NCBI GenBank assembly: GCA_022496185.1
Contig: WTXG01000159.1
Span: 19,854-83,853, forward strand
DNA: 64,000 nt
DNA from: Multifurca ochricompacta
Lineage: Eukaryota; Basidiomycota; Agaricomycetes; Russulales; Russulaceae
Reading direction: 5' to 3'
The number at the start of each line of letters is the position of its first letter. Position 1 is the stretch's first letter. Below are positions 44,593-54,702 of the stretch, piece by piece. The notes under the pieces are model-generated. The model searched no databases and was not told where the DNA came from. It saw only the letters and a list, made by a program, of their open reading frames with translations. A program made the translations under genes and the position numbers.

Positions 44593-47500
44593 TCAGAGGG
44601 TTGGGGGTCTAGGCAAGGTGGGATGGCGATGATGGAAGTTTTGAAGCAGGGTCATGGCATTCTTCATGTCAGTGAAGGGGACCCAAGAGTTTTCGGAGGC
44701 AGGGTAACCCTTCCATTTAACAAGGTAATGGATGCCTTTTCTGTTAGGGGTGTGGGCAGACTGCAAGATGGTCTCTATCTCATAATGGTCTTCTTCCCCA
44801 TTCACAAGTTCAGGTGGTGGTCGGGTGAAGTTGGGTCCATGGGCTGGGGTTTCTTTGTACTGGGACAGAAGAGAGTTGTGAAAGACTGGGTGGATGCGCC
44901 ATGACTTAGGGAGTTCAAGTTTGCAGTTAACAGGGCCAGAGTATATGACCTTGAAAGGGCCATGATGTCGGGGACTGAGTTTGGCCTTGGGGTGAGTGGT
45001 GCGTATGTTTGTTCCTTCCAGCCAAACCAGTTCTCCTGTCTTGAAAGCATGAAGGGGTCCATCTGGTCTTGACTGCTTCATGAGTTCTGCAGCAACCTGA
45101 AGGGCAGCAGCCACTTCACTGTGGATAGTTTCTAGGGTGCGGAGTCTTTCTTCAACCGATAGGATGGGGGTTGCAAAATGGAGTGGGGGAATAAACTCTG
45201 GTTGGAAGCCATACCAGATTTCGAAGGGGGATCTTTTGGTGGCACTATGGGTTCTAGCATTGTGGGCAAACTCCATAAAGGGGATCAGCTCTGCCCAGTC
45301 ATCTTGTTGGAAGTTGCAGAAGACACGGAGATATTGTTCCAGTTCTTGGTTGACTCATTCAGTCTCTCCATCAGTCTGGGGGTGATAGGCAGTGCTCAAG
45401 GATGATTGTACTCCTAATTTGCTCCACATTTCTTTCATGACTTTGGATGCAAATTGGGGACCTCGATCAGAGATGACTTGGTCTGGGAGGCCAGTGCGCC
45501 TCCATACATGTTCAAGGAATAGCTTGGAGGTTTCTGGAGCAGTGATGTCTTTGGTACAGGGAACAATGATGGTGGCTTTGCTGAATCGGTCCACCACCAC
45601 AAATAAAGAGTCATAGGAGTGGGATAGGGGTAGGTCTGTGATAAAGTCCATGGTGATTGTTCCCCATACTCGGGTTGGGACTTGATTGGGTTGTAAAGGA
45701 ATGGGTAACTGAGGTTGAACTTTGGTTTCTTGGCAGGTGGCACAACCATCCACATATTCTTTGACAAAGGAGGATATCCCTGGCCACCAGAATTCTCGTG
45801 ATACTAGTTCATAGGTCTTCCATCTGCCTGGATGTCCTGTGGCAATGGAATCATGATGTAATTTTACAATGTCCCTTTGCAGTTCCTGGGATTTGGGGAC
45901 ATATACTTGGCCCTTGTGTAGGATTAGGCCATTCTCTAGGTTCCAGTCCTCCAGTCCTCTGGCAAGGGAACGTGGGCCATTATGTAGGATGGTGGTCAGG
46001 GCTTGGGTGACCTCATTGTCATGGTCTTGGCAATCTTTGATTCTGTGGTGTAAGGTGGAGTCATGAGTTGTTGTGACTGTGGTTTTCATGGCTTGAATGC
46101 GAAAAAACTTGGAGTCCAGGAGTATGCGCTCATCATTGTCATGCTCTATCCCCTCTTTATGGTCTGGACGCCGGGACAGAGCATCAGATTTGTTGAAAGA
46201 GCCAGGTCTGTGAACAATGGTGAAGTTATAACGTGACAGTTCAAGGGCCCATCATGCTTGGCAGCAGGAGAGCTTCTGCTTGGAGCGGAAGTAAGTCAGA
46301 TTGTTGTGGTCTGTCCACACCTCAAAGGGGAGGGTTGCACCCTCCAGGTAGTGTCTCCAGGTGTCAAGAGCTCGGACAATGGCAAGCAGTTCTTTGTCGT
46401 GGATGTCATAGTTACGTTCAGCATCCAGCATGGATTTGGAAAGGAAGGCAAGGGGGTGGTAGCGATTGAGCTCATCGGGCTGTTCAAGGATGGCACCAAT
46501 GGCGAAGTCACTAGCGTCTGTGATGACACGGAAGGCCTTGGTATGATCTGGGAGGGCAAGGACAGGGGCAGTGGTGAAGGCATTTTTTAGGGTGGAAAAG
46601 GCTAGGTCATGGTCAGGGGTCCAGAGGAAAGGGGTGTCTTTCTTGGTGAGGTCATGGAGGGGACAGGCAATGAGGGAGAAGTCTTTGATAAAACATCGGT
46701 AGAAGTTACAGAACCCAAGGAAGGCTTGGAGTTGTTTCAGGGTTCGTGGGGAAGGCCATTTTGTGATACCATCCAACTTAGCTGGGTCCATCTGGATACG
46801 GCCAGCTGTGATGACAAGGCCAAGGTAGTCAATGGTCGTCTGGGCAAAGGTGCATTTTTCAGGCTTTAGGTATAGGTCAAACTGTTGGAGGCATTGGAGG
46901 ACTTGGTGGGTAAGTGTTTTGTGGTGTTCCATGGTGTCTGTGAATATCAAGATATCATCCATATAGATGACAACATGGTCAGTAGCAAGGAGATCCTCAA
47001 AGGCTCTGTTCATGAAGGCCTGGAATGTGGCAGGGGAGTTACAGAGTCCAAAGAACATGACAAGGGGTTCAAAGAGACTGCGATTTGTCCTGGATGCGCA
47101 TTTTTGCCATCCCGGACCGATTGAAAACCATCCTGAGGGCATCACGCGATTGCGTGTCTTGCAGAGTTGATCTTCTTTAACTTAGATAAGATAAGGAGGA
47201 GTTCAGACTGATCTGACCCGGTCCATGCGATGCAAAGTAGTCGCTGCCCTATGCAGCAATGGACACTGATAGATACACGCGGCCTTTGTTTGAGTAATAC
47301 AATTTGATGATTTGATTATAGAGTGATCTAAAGTAGTCTAGTATGTATTTTAGATAATGCCAGACCGGCAGAAAGGATCGCGCGTTGGTAAATAAGATGT
47401 GTCAGGGCACTCAGGAGAGCAGGCCACTGATAACTAATTAGATTTACATCGCACGTTCGATCGGCTTTGGTATTTCATAGAGTAGTACTAGGACATATTT

Positions 47501-49057
47501 AAAGACACCCTGTAGCATGCTGCAGACCCCATCTTGTCCTCTTGGGGCTGTAGGTGCGCTTTATCACTTTATCTTTGTATTTACTTAGGCCCAGCTAATC
47601 TTGTCCTCTTGGGGCTGTAGGCTCTTAGCAAAGTTCAATATAGGTCTATTCTTGCTGCATAAGCAAGGCAGAGTCCTCTGACTGCTTCAAGCCTTACGCG
47701 TGCATTAATCTCCGCGTTCTGGGCAGCTTTCCGACTAGGATTTTATCACCTCTGAGTTTTACTACGACATTTACATCTTATCTAATCTACATAGCAAGCG
47801 CGGGATAGAAGCACCCGTTACACGATTGGTCTTAAAGGCAGCTTTCCATTCATCACCTTCTTTGATGCGGATATTGTTATATCCCCAGCGGATATCAAAC
47901 TTGGTGAAGTAACGAGCATGATGAAGTTTGTCAATGAGTTCTGGGATCAGGGGTAGGGGGTAAGCATTCTTTACTGTGATTTCATTTAAGGCACGATAGT
48001 CTTGGACAGGATGTAGTTTTCCATCCTTCTTTTTCACAAAGAAGAAGGGGCTAGCAATAGGGGATTTGGATTCTCTGATGTATCCCTTGGCAAGGTGGTC
48101 ATTTAAGAAGGTGTCAAGTGCTTTCTGTTCCTCAGGGGTGAGCTTGTAGATGCCACAGTCTCATACTTTGGCATCTGGTTTAAGTTCTATAGCATGGTCC
48201 CATGGTTGGTGCTGTGGTAAACGTTGAGAGGCTTTCTCTTCAAAGACAGATCAGTATGCAAGGTATTCAGGGGGAAGTTGTTCTTCTAAGGAGGCAGGGG
48301 TCTTCACTTGATCTGCGGCAATCTGGGTGGACATAGTGGTTTTGGCACGAATGTGGACAATGAACTCAAGAGGTACTTCTTCTGGAGTTATCATGGGATG
48401 ATCTGTGATTAAGGCTGCAAAGGTTTCTGCTGCTGCTATGAGTGTCTGGTCCATCAAAGGTTTTACTGTGATAGTAGATAGGGTGGGGCAAGAGGGATGT
48501 GTTGAAGCAAGGGTCAGAGGGGACATGGTGAGGGTGCAGGATGTGGGACAATGTTTCAAGGTCAGAGTGTCTTTCTTCCAGTTAACTTCTGGGTTGTGAC
48601 AACGTAACCAGTCAGTTCCTAGGATAATGTCATGATCCCCTATATTGGTGACATAGAACTCCGCAAGTTCTTCATGATATTGGTCTTGGAAGGGTAGTCG
48701 CAAGATCTGGGTTGTGGTGTGGTGGATAGCTCCATTAGCATTACTAGTACCATCCACATTCTTGACTCGGAAAGGCTTGGCAAGGGTGCTCAAGGTTAGG
48801 TGATGTGCTTTGGCATAGTCTTGGTGGATTATTAATCCTTCTGCCCCACTGTCTATTAGGGCACATGCACTGATTTTCTTCCCAGTGTTTCGTCCAATGA
48901 GTTCTGCTTTGAGCACAATAGAAGGTGATCTAGCATTTCTAGTCACTAACAAGGATACATGCTCAAAACCAAGGTTATCTAGGGCTGCAGAGCGGCTCAT
49001 ACAGGGAACACTGGGGGTACAAGAAGTCCTCACAGACAGTGCAGCTGTAGGACACAT
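44593..49057 (-). pseudogene. pol: Pol of gypsy family D (PR-RT-RH-IN-chromodomain), split
   Basis: Begins at ATG 49057, overlapping the gag stop as TAATG. Protease has ALIDSGAEGLIIHQDYA (about 48850) and ILGTDWLRCHNPEVNW. RT starts near 48110 ([42 protein letters not shown]), is cut at 47823 by a solo LTR and resumes at 47085 with 'SLFEPLVMFFGLCNSPATFQ'; YMDD is at about 46965. RNase H is at 46560-46270 (VITDASDFAIGAIL, YDIHDKELLAIV), and the integrase zinc arm (HHDSIATGHPGRWKT, CATCQETK) at about 45860-45740. The core has TMDFITDLP, RRTGLPDQVISDRGPQF and TAYHPQTDGE. The chromodomain (EIETILQS, LVKWKGYPASENSW) is at 44795-44670. Only a few stops occur (48251, 48160, 46250, 45355), mostly TGA. 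Confidence 0.93.
47086..47822 (+). repeat. Solo LTR F1 inside family D reverse transcriptase, TSD CGATT
   Basis: 737 bp from TGTCCTGGATGC to AAGCACCCGTTACA, flanked by CGATT (47081-47085 and 47823-47827). Removing it and one CGATT restores the RT frame across 'KTNR/SLFEP'. It contains two copies of TTGTCCTCTTGGGGCTG (47534 and 47601) near its 3' half. Confidence 0.93.
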
Positions 49058-49059
49058 TA
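49055..49059 (-). promoter_or_regulatory. gag stop / pol start overlap TAATG
   Basis: The gag frame that contains the zinc knuckle ends ...GGA CCT TTG GAT TTT TAA (stop at 49059-49057). The pol ATG uses the last A of that stop (49057-49055). This geometry fits coupled termination and re-initiation. The inference is from sequence only. Confidence 0.7.
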
Positions 49060-50516
49060 AAAATCCAAAGGTCCATCCTTGTCCATCATGTATGGTACTG
49101 GATCTTCATAACTCCTGGCTGTGGATACTGAAAGGTAATCAGGGGGAGGTCGAGGTTTCTGGGGAGGTGCTTCTTCTGATGCCAGGGCTCTTATTGGAGT
49201 GGTGCGAGGAGGTCCTTGACCTTGGATAGCCCTGGTCTTGCTGTGACACTGGTTAGCAATGTGGTTAGGTTTTCCACAGTAGAAGCAGAGCTTGTTTTCC
49301 CGTCGGTATTTCTTTTCTTCTGGGGTTAGCTTGGTAGTGTGTGGGGGGTGTTTGGATTTCTGGGTTGGGAGGGAGTAACAAAGTTGACTTGGGCTTCTTG
49401 GTTGTCAGTGGTAACTTCTCCAACACGCAGATGGGGAGGTCAAGGCTTGGTAGTCTTGCCATAGAGCTGCCATGCTGCATCAAATTCTCTAGCCTTAGTG
49501 ACAAGATCACGGAGTGTGGTGGGCTGTGGGGATAGTCCAAGAAGTTTTTGTCCTAGGCCTTGATTGATCATGCTTCGGAAGGCATAGATTTTGGTGTTTT
49601 CATCCACTGTAGCACGGGTAGCATGGGTGGACCACTCTTGGTACCAGTCATTGAAGGGGCGAGTGCCTTGACGAATTTCATACATGGCTTTGGTAGATAG
49701 GAGGTGACTTTCTACTGGAATAAACTGTTTCTCAAAGTCAATTCTGAAGCGGTCCCATGTCCCAAAGGAAGGGGGGTTGGCTTGGAGTGCAGTGTTGGTG
49801 CGGTCTCTGGCCCATTCTCCTGCTGGTGTGTCAAGTTTAAAGTGGGTGAGGGCTGCAGAGACTCGTCTACTTTCATCAGTGAAGGCCCCTTCATTTAGGT
49901 AATAATAGTTGGCTAGCTGAGACCAGAAGCGTTCTGCTTTAGAGGCTTGGCCATCAAAAGATTCTGGGGGCAACCCCAAGATCTTTCCATTGGAGGCAGC
50001 GGCAGTACTCATGGTATGTAGGGATGTTGTTGTCTTGGGGGGGTGTGAAGCTATAGCAGTGGCAGTGGAGGCAAGGGATAATGATGGGAGAGTAGGAGGG
50101 GTCCTAAGAGTGATAGCACGAAGGGATTGCTCTACAGCTTCAAGGGATTGGGATACTTCTTCTTCGTCAGAGGTGATGGAGGCAATAGGGAACTGGACCT
50201 GGTGGTTGTTAAGATAAACCCAAGCTGTATGGGTGTCAGACCAATGGACTTCCTTCCCATTGTATGTTCCGTAGAATGTGTGAGAGTCAAGGTTGCTGAT
50301 GAGGTCGATGTTAGGGAAATTACTGAGGTATTCTTTTGCAGGGAGGGTGTGACTGTCTCGAAGGCGTTTCCAGTCAGTTCCAAGAGTCTGAGTATAGTAG
50401 TTGTCTCCCTTCCAGGTAGCAACAAAAGCACTGTCGTCGTAGTCAAAGATAGGGTGGGTAAAGCCAAAGGGGATCTGAGCTAGTTCTTCAGCAGTAAGAG
50501 GCCGTTCTGAGGTCAT
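49057..50516 (-). pseudogene. gag: Gag of gypsy family D
   Basis: Starts at ATG 50516 (MTSERPLTAEELAQIPFGFT), which overlaps the stop of the preceding ORF as ATGA. An N-terminal Trp/Tyr-rich block (FVATWKGDNYYTQTLGTDW) and a Ser/Thr/Pro linker precede the capsid (LPPESFDGQASKAERFWSQL; KQFIPVESHLLSTKAMYEI; 'IYAFRSMINQGLGQKL'). A TGA at 49440 and a frame shift near 49345 come before the CCHC knuckle CFYCGKPNHIANQC (about 49295-49255). The frame then runs open to the TAA at 49057. It is unrelated in sequence to family B Gag apart from the general plan. Confidence 0.88.
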
Positions 50517-50743
50517 TCAGAGCGGGTGTTAAGGCAGTATGTAGTCCACCCTTGGGTGTTCCAGGCGTAGAAGACTTGATAGGCTGGGCAAAGGACGGCA
50601 CGGTCTAGACGATAGTTGCGGATATTTCTGTGGATCCAGTAATACTCTTCAACTATTCCTGGGGCAGAGATAATAATGCGAAGTCGCCAAAGGAGGTTTT
50701 CAAAGTACAAGGGGTCTGTGGTGATGCGGTTGGCTTCACTCAA
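50513..50743 (-). CDS. Family D pre-gag ORF 4, unknown
   Basis: A 76-codon open frame, SEANRITTDPLYFENLLWRL then YYWIHRNIRNYRLD and 'FYAWNTQGWTTYCLNTRSE', rich in Trp and Tyr. Its TGA (50513-50515) overlaps the gag ATG. It starts at a TTG overlapping the stop of the frame 51243-50740, so it may be the tail of a spliced or shifted larger ORF. No family recognised. Confidence 0.5.
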   Translation of the reverse strand: MSEANRITTDPLYFENLLWRLRIIISAPGIVEEYYWIHRNIRNYRLDRAVLCPAYQVFYAWNTQGWTTYCLNTRSE

Positions 50744-51243
50744 AGGATGGTAGATATCAAGATGATTGGCTCTTTGAGTTGCAAGCTGGGCAGAGCAGTG
50801 AGGTGGAATTCTCGTAGTTCACTAGGGTTTCGAGTGGGCAATGTTCCAGAGACGTAGATATCTGTAACAGGATAGATGTGGTTGACCAGGTGAACAATGG
50901 AAGGGGATCGAGACCGGGATTGATCAGATTCTACTACTGGAAGGTTCAAGAAGGGTGTTGATGTCAAGGCAAGCTGAGTGGATGTTGGTGGGATGGGGGA
51001 GTAGTTTAGATGGGCAAGGAAGGGCTCTGGGACAGGAGGGAGGGGTCGTTCTGGTGGGGGTGCAGTGGGACTGGGATGGGTTTGTGCCCTTTGTCTTCTG
51101 GCAGTATGGTGGGGGGCAGGTGTGGCAGGTGTGTTGTTGTTGCTACATCTTCTAGGGTTTCGTCTTCTGTCTTGGGGGGAGTTGGACTGACTTCTTCTGT
51201 GTTGGGATGCCAGGTTGATAGCCCAATCAGTAATGCTGGCCAC
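50740..51243 (-). CDS. Family D pre-gag ORF 3, unknown
   Basis: A 167-codon frame: ASITDWAINLASQHRRSQSN, then an Arg/Ser/Pro-rich low-complexity segment (TAPPPERPLPPVPEPF), then a more ordered part (HLVNHIYPVTDIYVSGTLPT). The first codon is GTG, no ATG is nearby, and an AAATAAAG...TTCCTTT segment precedes it. Function unknown; it may belong to one spliced product with its neighbours. Confidence 0.45.
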   Translation of the reverse strand: MASITDWAINLASQHRRSQSNSPQDRRRNPRRCSNNNTPATPAPHHTARRQRAQTHPSPTAPPPERPLPPVPEPFLAHLNYSPIPPTSTQLALTSTPFLNLPVVESDQSRSRSPSIVHLVNHIYPVTDIYVSGTLPTRNPSELREFHLTALPSLQLKEPIILISTIL

Positions 51244-51274
51244 AATGCAAAGGAATCTTTATTTCTTTCCCTAC

Positions 51275-52252
51275 TTAGATCGAGTAATGAGAAGGTAAGT
51301 AGGTATCAAAGGCTGAAGGCCTCCACAAAACTATGCCTGGGGGGGTGGGGGGGGTCTCTGGACGAAAGTTACAGGTGCAAAGATCAATATCACAAAGACA
51401 ATGACGACTAGGTACAGGGGAGTCTCCTTCTGGGGTCTCTTCTGGGGAAGTTTCAAGGTCTGACCAGGTGGTGGTGCTGCCAATTAATGCTGCCTGTACC
51501 TGTGTAAGACGTTCTTCTTCTTGGGTGATTGCTGCCAAGGACAAAGTGGGGAATGTGAGCTTGTCTGGTTCTGGGGATGGTTCAGCAACAGTTGAGAGGT
51601 AGGGAGGGTCAATGTAGACAGGAGGGTTGACTAGGAAGGGGCAGTGATTGCGGGAGATGGTTTCCCAGTAGTCGGCGGTCCAAAGGTATTCTATTTGAGT
51701 TCCTTCTGTATTTACAAGGCGCCAGCCAGAGGGAGAAGGGGCAGAGAGGACACGGACCTCGTCAAAGGTAAGGTTGATGTTTACAGAAGAGAGGCGGAAG
51801 CTAGCAAGATAATAGAGGCATTCTCCTCTGAGCAGGGATGCTTCTAATTCTGGGATGCAGGAGGGAATGTGTCTGGCCCAAAGATCTTCGTCATTGTTAC
51901 AAACCAGGAGGGTGTCAAGAGGTTCTCCTGTGGAGTTGGTGAGTTGGGCAAGATGCCAGTAAAGGAGTTGTAGTTGAGCCTCTCGAGGAATGCTCTGACA
52001 GGGGCCAGCAAGGAAGCGGTTGAGCTGAGTTTGAGTGAAGACCTGTCCAAAGGGGAGGAGGATCCTAAGTGGTTGGTAGATGGTGTCAACGTCACACCAC
52101 CCTTCTATATGAGCGTCTGCTGTGATAGAGTCGATGAGGTAGGGGGGAAATAATATGGCAAGTTGACTCCACCTGTGGAGTTGGAAAAGATGATGGAATT
52201 GCCTCTGGGTGCGTTGGAGACCTCTTCTCTGTCTGTGGGGAAGGACACTAGG
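51275..52252 (-). CDS. Family D pre-gag ORF 2, 326 codons, unknown
   Basis: The longest unexplained frame of the window: open from after a TAA at 52255-52253 to a TAA at 51275, with no internal stop. It lacks an obvious ATG start. A CCCCACAG sequence at its beginning (about 52240) looks like a 3' splice site, so it may be an exon. The protein has ordered-looking segments such as PPYLIDSITADAHIEGWCDV, YQPLRILLPFGQVFTQTQL, LRGECLYYLASFRLSS and SPSGWRLVNTEGTQIEYLW, an acidic Glu/Gln segment (AAITQEEERLTQVQ), and a Cys-rich end (SRHCLCDIDLCTCNF). I recognise no domain. Confidence 0.65.
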   Translation of the reverse strand, partial: PSVLPHRQRRGLQRTQRQFHHLFQLHRWSQLAILFPPYLIDSITADAHIEGWCDVDTIYQPLRILLPFGQVFTQTQLNRFLAGPCQSIPREAQLQLLYWHLAQLTNSTGEPLDTLLVCNNDEDLWARHIPSCIPELEASLLRGECLYYLASFRLSSVNINLTFDEVRVLSAPSPSGWRLVNTEGTQIEYLWTADYWETISRNHCPFLVNPPVYIDPPYLSTVAEPSPEPDKLTFPTLSLAAITQEEERLTQVQAALIGSTTTWSDLETSPEETPEGDSPVPSRHCLCDIDLCTCNFRPETPPTPPGIVLWRPSAFDTYLPSHYSI

Positions 52253-52336
52253 TTACAGAAACAAGGAACTTTTATTTGACAAGGGCTCTTTTCTAGGTAG
52301 ACTACAACGTACTGTCTTATCAGTTAGTACTGAAGT

Positions 52337-53392
52337 CTAAGTCTTCAAAGCAAGGCCAAGCAACTTCTGGTTGGATGGGGAGGAGGGGACTGGGTTGGGG
52401 GGAAGACAAATGTAAGGGGAGAAAGATAGGAGTGCAGGGTGGGCTCTAGTTATATCTTTTACTGCAAAGTATCTATCAGTCACCCGAACCAGAGATCTTT
52501 CTGTAGAGAAGCTCAGGCAACCAAAAAGGAGGATGGCCCGTCCGTCTAGAAGGTCAAAAACTTGAAGGAGTACTCTAGCTCCGTTGAATAGGTCTTGCTG
52601 GTCTGGGGAGAGGGAGCGGGCTAAGCGAGAGATAGAAGCGTTCCAAGAATACACCAGAAGGCCTTGGGGAAGTTGACAGGGTCTGGTTCATGATGCCCAA
52701 GCCTGGCACAGAGATTTACTGACTGGGAAGGAAGATGTTGATAGTTTGGATGAAGTACTCTGTCAATGTGAGGGCGAATAGGAATGCAATGGAAGTGAGG
52801 GAAGCGGTAAGGAGTGGTAGTACCAGGAAGGAAGCTAGAGCGATGACTGAGCAGATCTGTGTACTTGGGAAACTGTTCCAGAAGGCTTGCTCCCCTGGTG
52901 AACTGGACTGGCAACCAAGACTCTTGAGTCCCGTCAAACAAATGGTAGATATGGAACTGGTGAGGGTTGGTTGGATGGTTAAGGCAAAGAGGACGATGAA
53001 CACGAAGAGGCTGAGGTGTTGGAGGATGGTGGGGGCCAGGCTGGTGCTGGGGGGGGAGAGAGCGTTCTCAGGGGTGGAGGGGGCAGGTGCAGCAAGTGGG
53101 AGACGAATGTAACAAGGGGGGGGGTGCCAAAGGTGTTGGAAGCGTTCTGGGGTGCAGGGGCAACCACTGGAGGGTATTGGAGGGATGGGGAGGGGACAGG
53201 GAGGGGATGGAGCTCTGGAAGCTCAAGGGGGGGCAAGACCGAAGAGGGGGGAGCTGGGGATGCTGTGGAGGCTGCCTCTACCAAGGCAGCGAAATTGATA
53301 GCCTGTTGGGGGACAGGGAAGTTGTAGGGGGGGGAGGCTGCTTGGTCTGGGGTGTAGGACTCTGGGGAACTGTTCTGGGACACTAGGGGCAC
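52337..53392 (-). other. Family D pre-gag coding block 1, frame uncertain
   Basis: Several overlapping open frames. From ATG 53392 a Pro-rich frame runs to 52979. Runs of C at about 53043 and 53115 would shift it into a frame reading QPLRVHRPLCLNHP then FDGTQESWLPVQF (to 52621), or into a hydrophobic frame (LFVFIVLFALTIQPTL, SVIALASFLVLPLLTASL; to 52716). A further frame (VYSWNASISRLARSL ... ICLPPNPVPSS) ends at 52337. All are open over unusual lengths, so part of this is likely coding, but I cannot choose the true frame. Confidence 0.45.
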
Positions 53393-53430
53393 TTATCAGT
53401 CACTATCTGCTGCAAAGGAGACTGTCCAAA

Positions 53431-53996
53431 TGTTACAACTCACTGTCGACTGCCTGGACAGTGGGTTGTATGCAAGAGGGATGATTTTTGGAAGTGGGGA
53501 AAAGAGTGAGAGTGAGGGAGAAAGTGCAGGGAGACGAAGCGAACAGCTCAGAGGCAAGGGATGAGAAGCCTTCCACAATGTGGGGCTAATCTCCTAGGTA
53601 ACCAGGTACCGGATCACAAGTGGACAGTCTGGAGCTGTCCATTCTATTCCAAAAGGGTTTATATACATAACTACAACCGGGACTTTGGTCTGTGCACTAC
53701 TTTAGGGGAGGTTAACTTCGCTTTAACTCCCCATTGATCCACCAATGAGAATAGCCCCACTCTTTGGGTTAGGAATCCGCAGTCCACAGTTTGTAGGTTA
53801 CTGTTTGGGCAGTGTGGGGTTCTGTTAGTACTCTTCCCACAGGTCTCCAATTTGGCAGGAGTCCGGCCCTGGTCCGGACCGGCCCTTTCTGGTCTTAATC
53901 TAGGGTTATCTTTGTTTCTGAGGGTTCTGCAGGGTCTCTGGAGCGTCCAGAGATTTCTAGGGGGTCAGGAGGTCTCTAGGGTGTCAGTTCGTGACA
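53431..53996 (-). repeat. 5' LTR of gypsy family D
   Basis: 566 bp, TGTTACAACTCACTGTCG to AGTTCGTGACA as read on plus. Compared with the 3' LTR it keeps more CG dinucleotides (GACGAAGCGAAC versus GATGAAGCAAAC) and has lost a few others. Confidence 0.95.
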
Positions 53997-54702
53997 GATG
54001 AGGGACCCTGAGCGGGTGAAACACCTTGAGTTCCTCATGTGCGCTCTAAGTAAATAGTATTCTTAGAAGTAGCTGGGTTTTCGTCCCATCCATAGTCTTA
54101 GTAGGCCGCTTGCCCAAAAGGCTTGGGGCTATAGGTTCAGTCAATGCTTGGCTCAATCCATAAGCCAGGTTTAGCGACCTGCAGGTAGAGTTTAGGGTCT
54201 AGAACAAGGCATGGGTAGTCATTCCCATGATGCTTGGGCTCGATACAAGTAGGCTTGAACTACTATAGTATTTACACAGTAGCTAGAGGGTTTTGTCTCT
54301 GGGCAGGAGTACCCGCTGCTTTCATTGGGGGTTCGCCCCAACCAGAGGAAACCCAATAGTCTACTATAGTCATGGCCCCAATCATCTAGGGCTTAATCAT
54401 GGACTCCACCACCAGCACTAGAGGAAGGGCTCTATACCCTTTGTCTCTAGTGGAACTTGCAGTTGGCTCCTCCATGACATGACTCCCCATCTATTTACAC
54501 AATGTCCCCCTGATGTGGGCTTAGGACTTGTTGTAGATGGCGCTAGACAGCCTACTATACTACTTAGAAGTCGCACATCAGAGGCAGGACTTTTTTAAGT
54601 TCTGAAGCATAGTGCCACAGAATGGACGGGCCCTCTTCAATGAGACCTGGACAACTGGTTCTAACTGCTCCTTGGAACCAGGATCACTTAAATTCATCTC
54701 AA
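53997..54702. other. Unassigned DNA, possibly copia leader
   Basis: No coding pattern and no match that I can see to the copia LTR that should precede the next element. Contains GGGGGTTCGCCCC and several CTACTATAGT repeats (54260-54560). It may be the leader of copia copy Cc with its 5' LTR lost. Confidence 0.4.

Larger units (their letters stand above)
43985..53996 (-). mobile_element. Complete Ty3/gypsy family D element
   Basis: About 10 kb: 5' LTR 53431-53996, a 2.9-kb block of unassigned open frames, gag, pol with chromodomain, polypurine tract (minus strand AAAGAGGGGATAG at 44565-44553) and 3' LTR 43985-44552. A solo LTR (47086-47822) splits RT. The LTRs differ at only a handful of sites, mostly CpG. 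Flanks CATGG and GATGA do not match, so one or both ends were exchanged after insertion. Confidence 0.93.
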
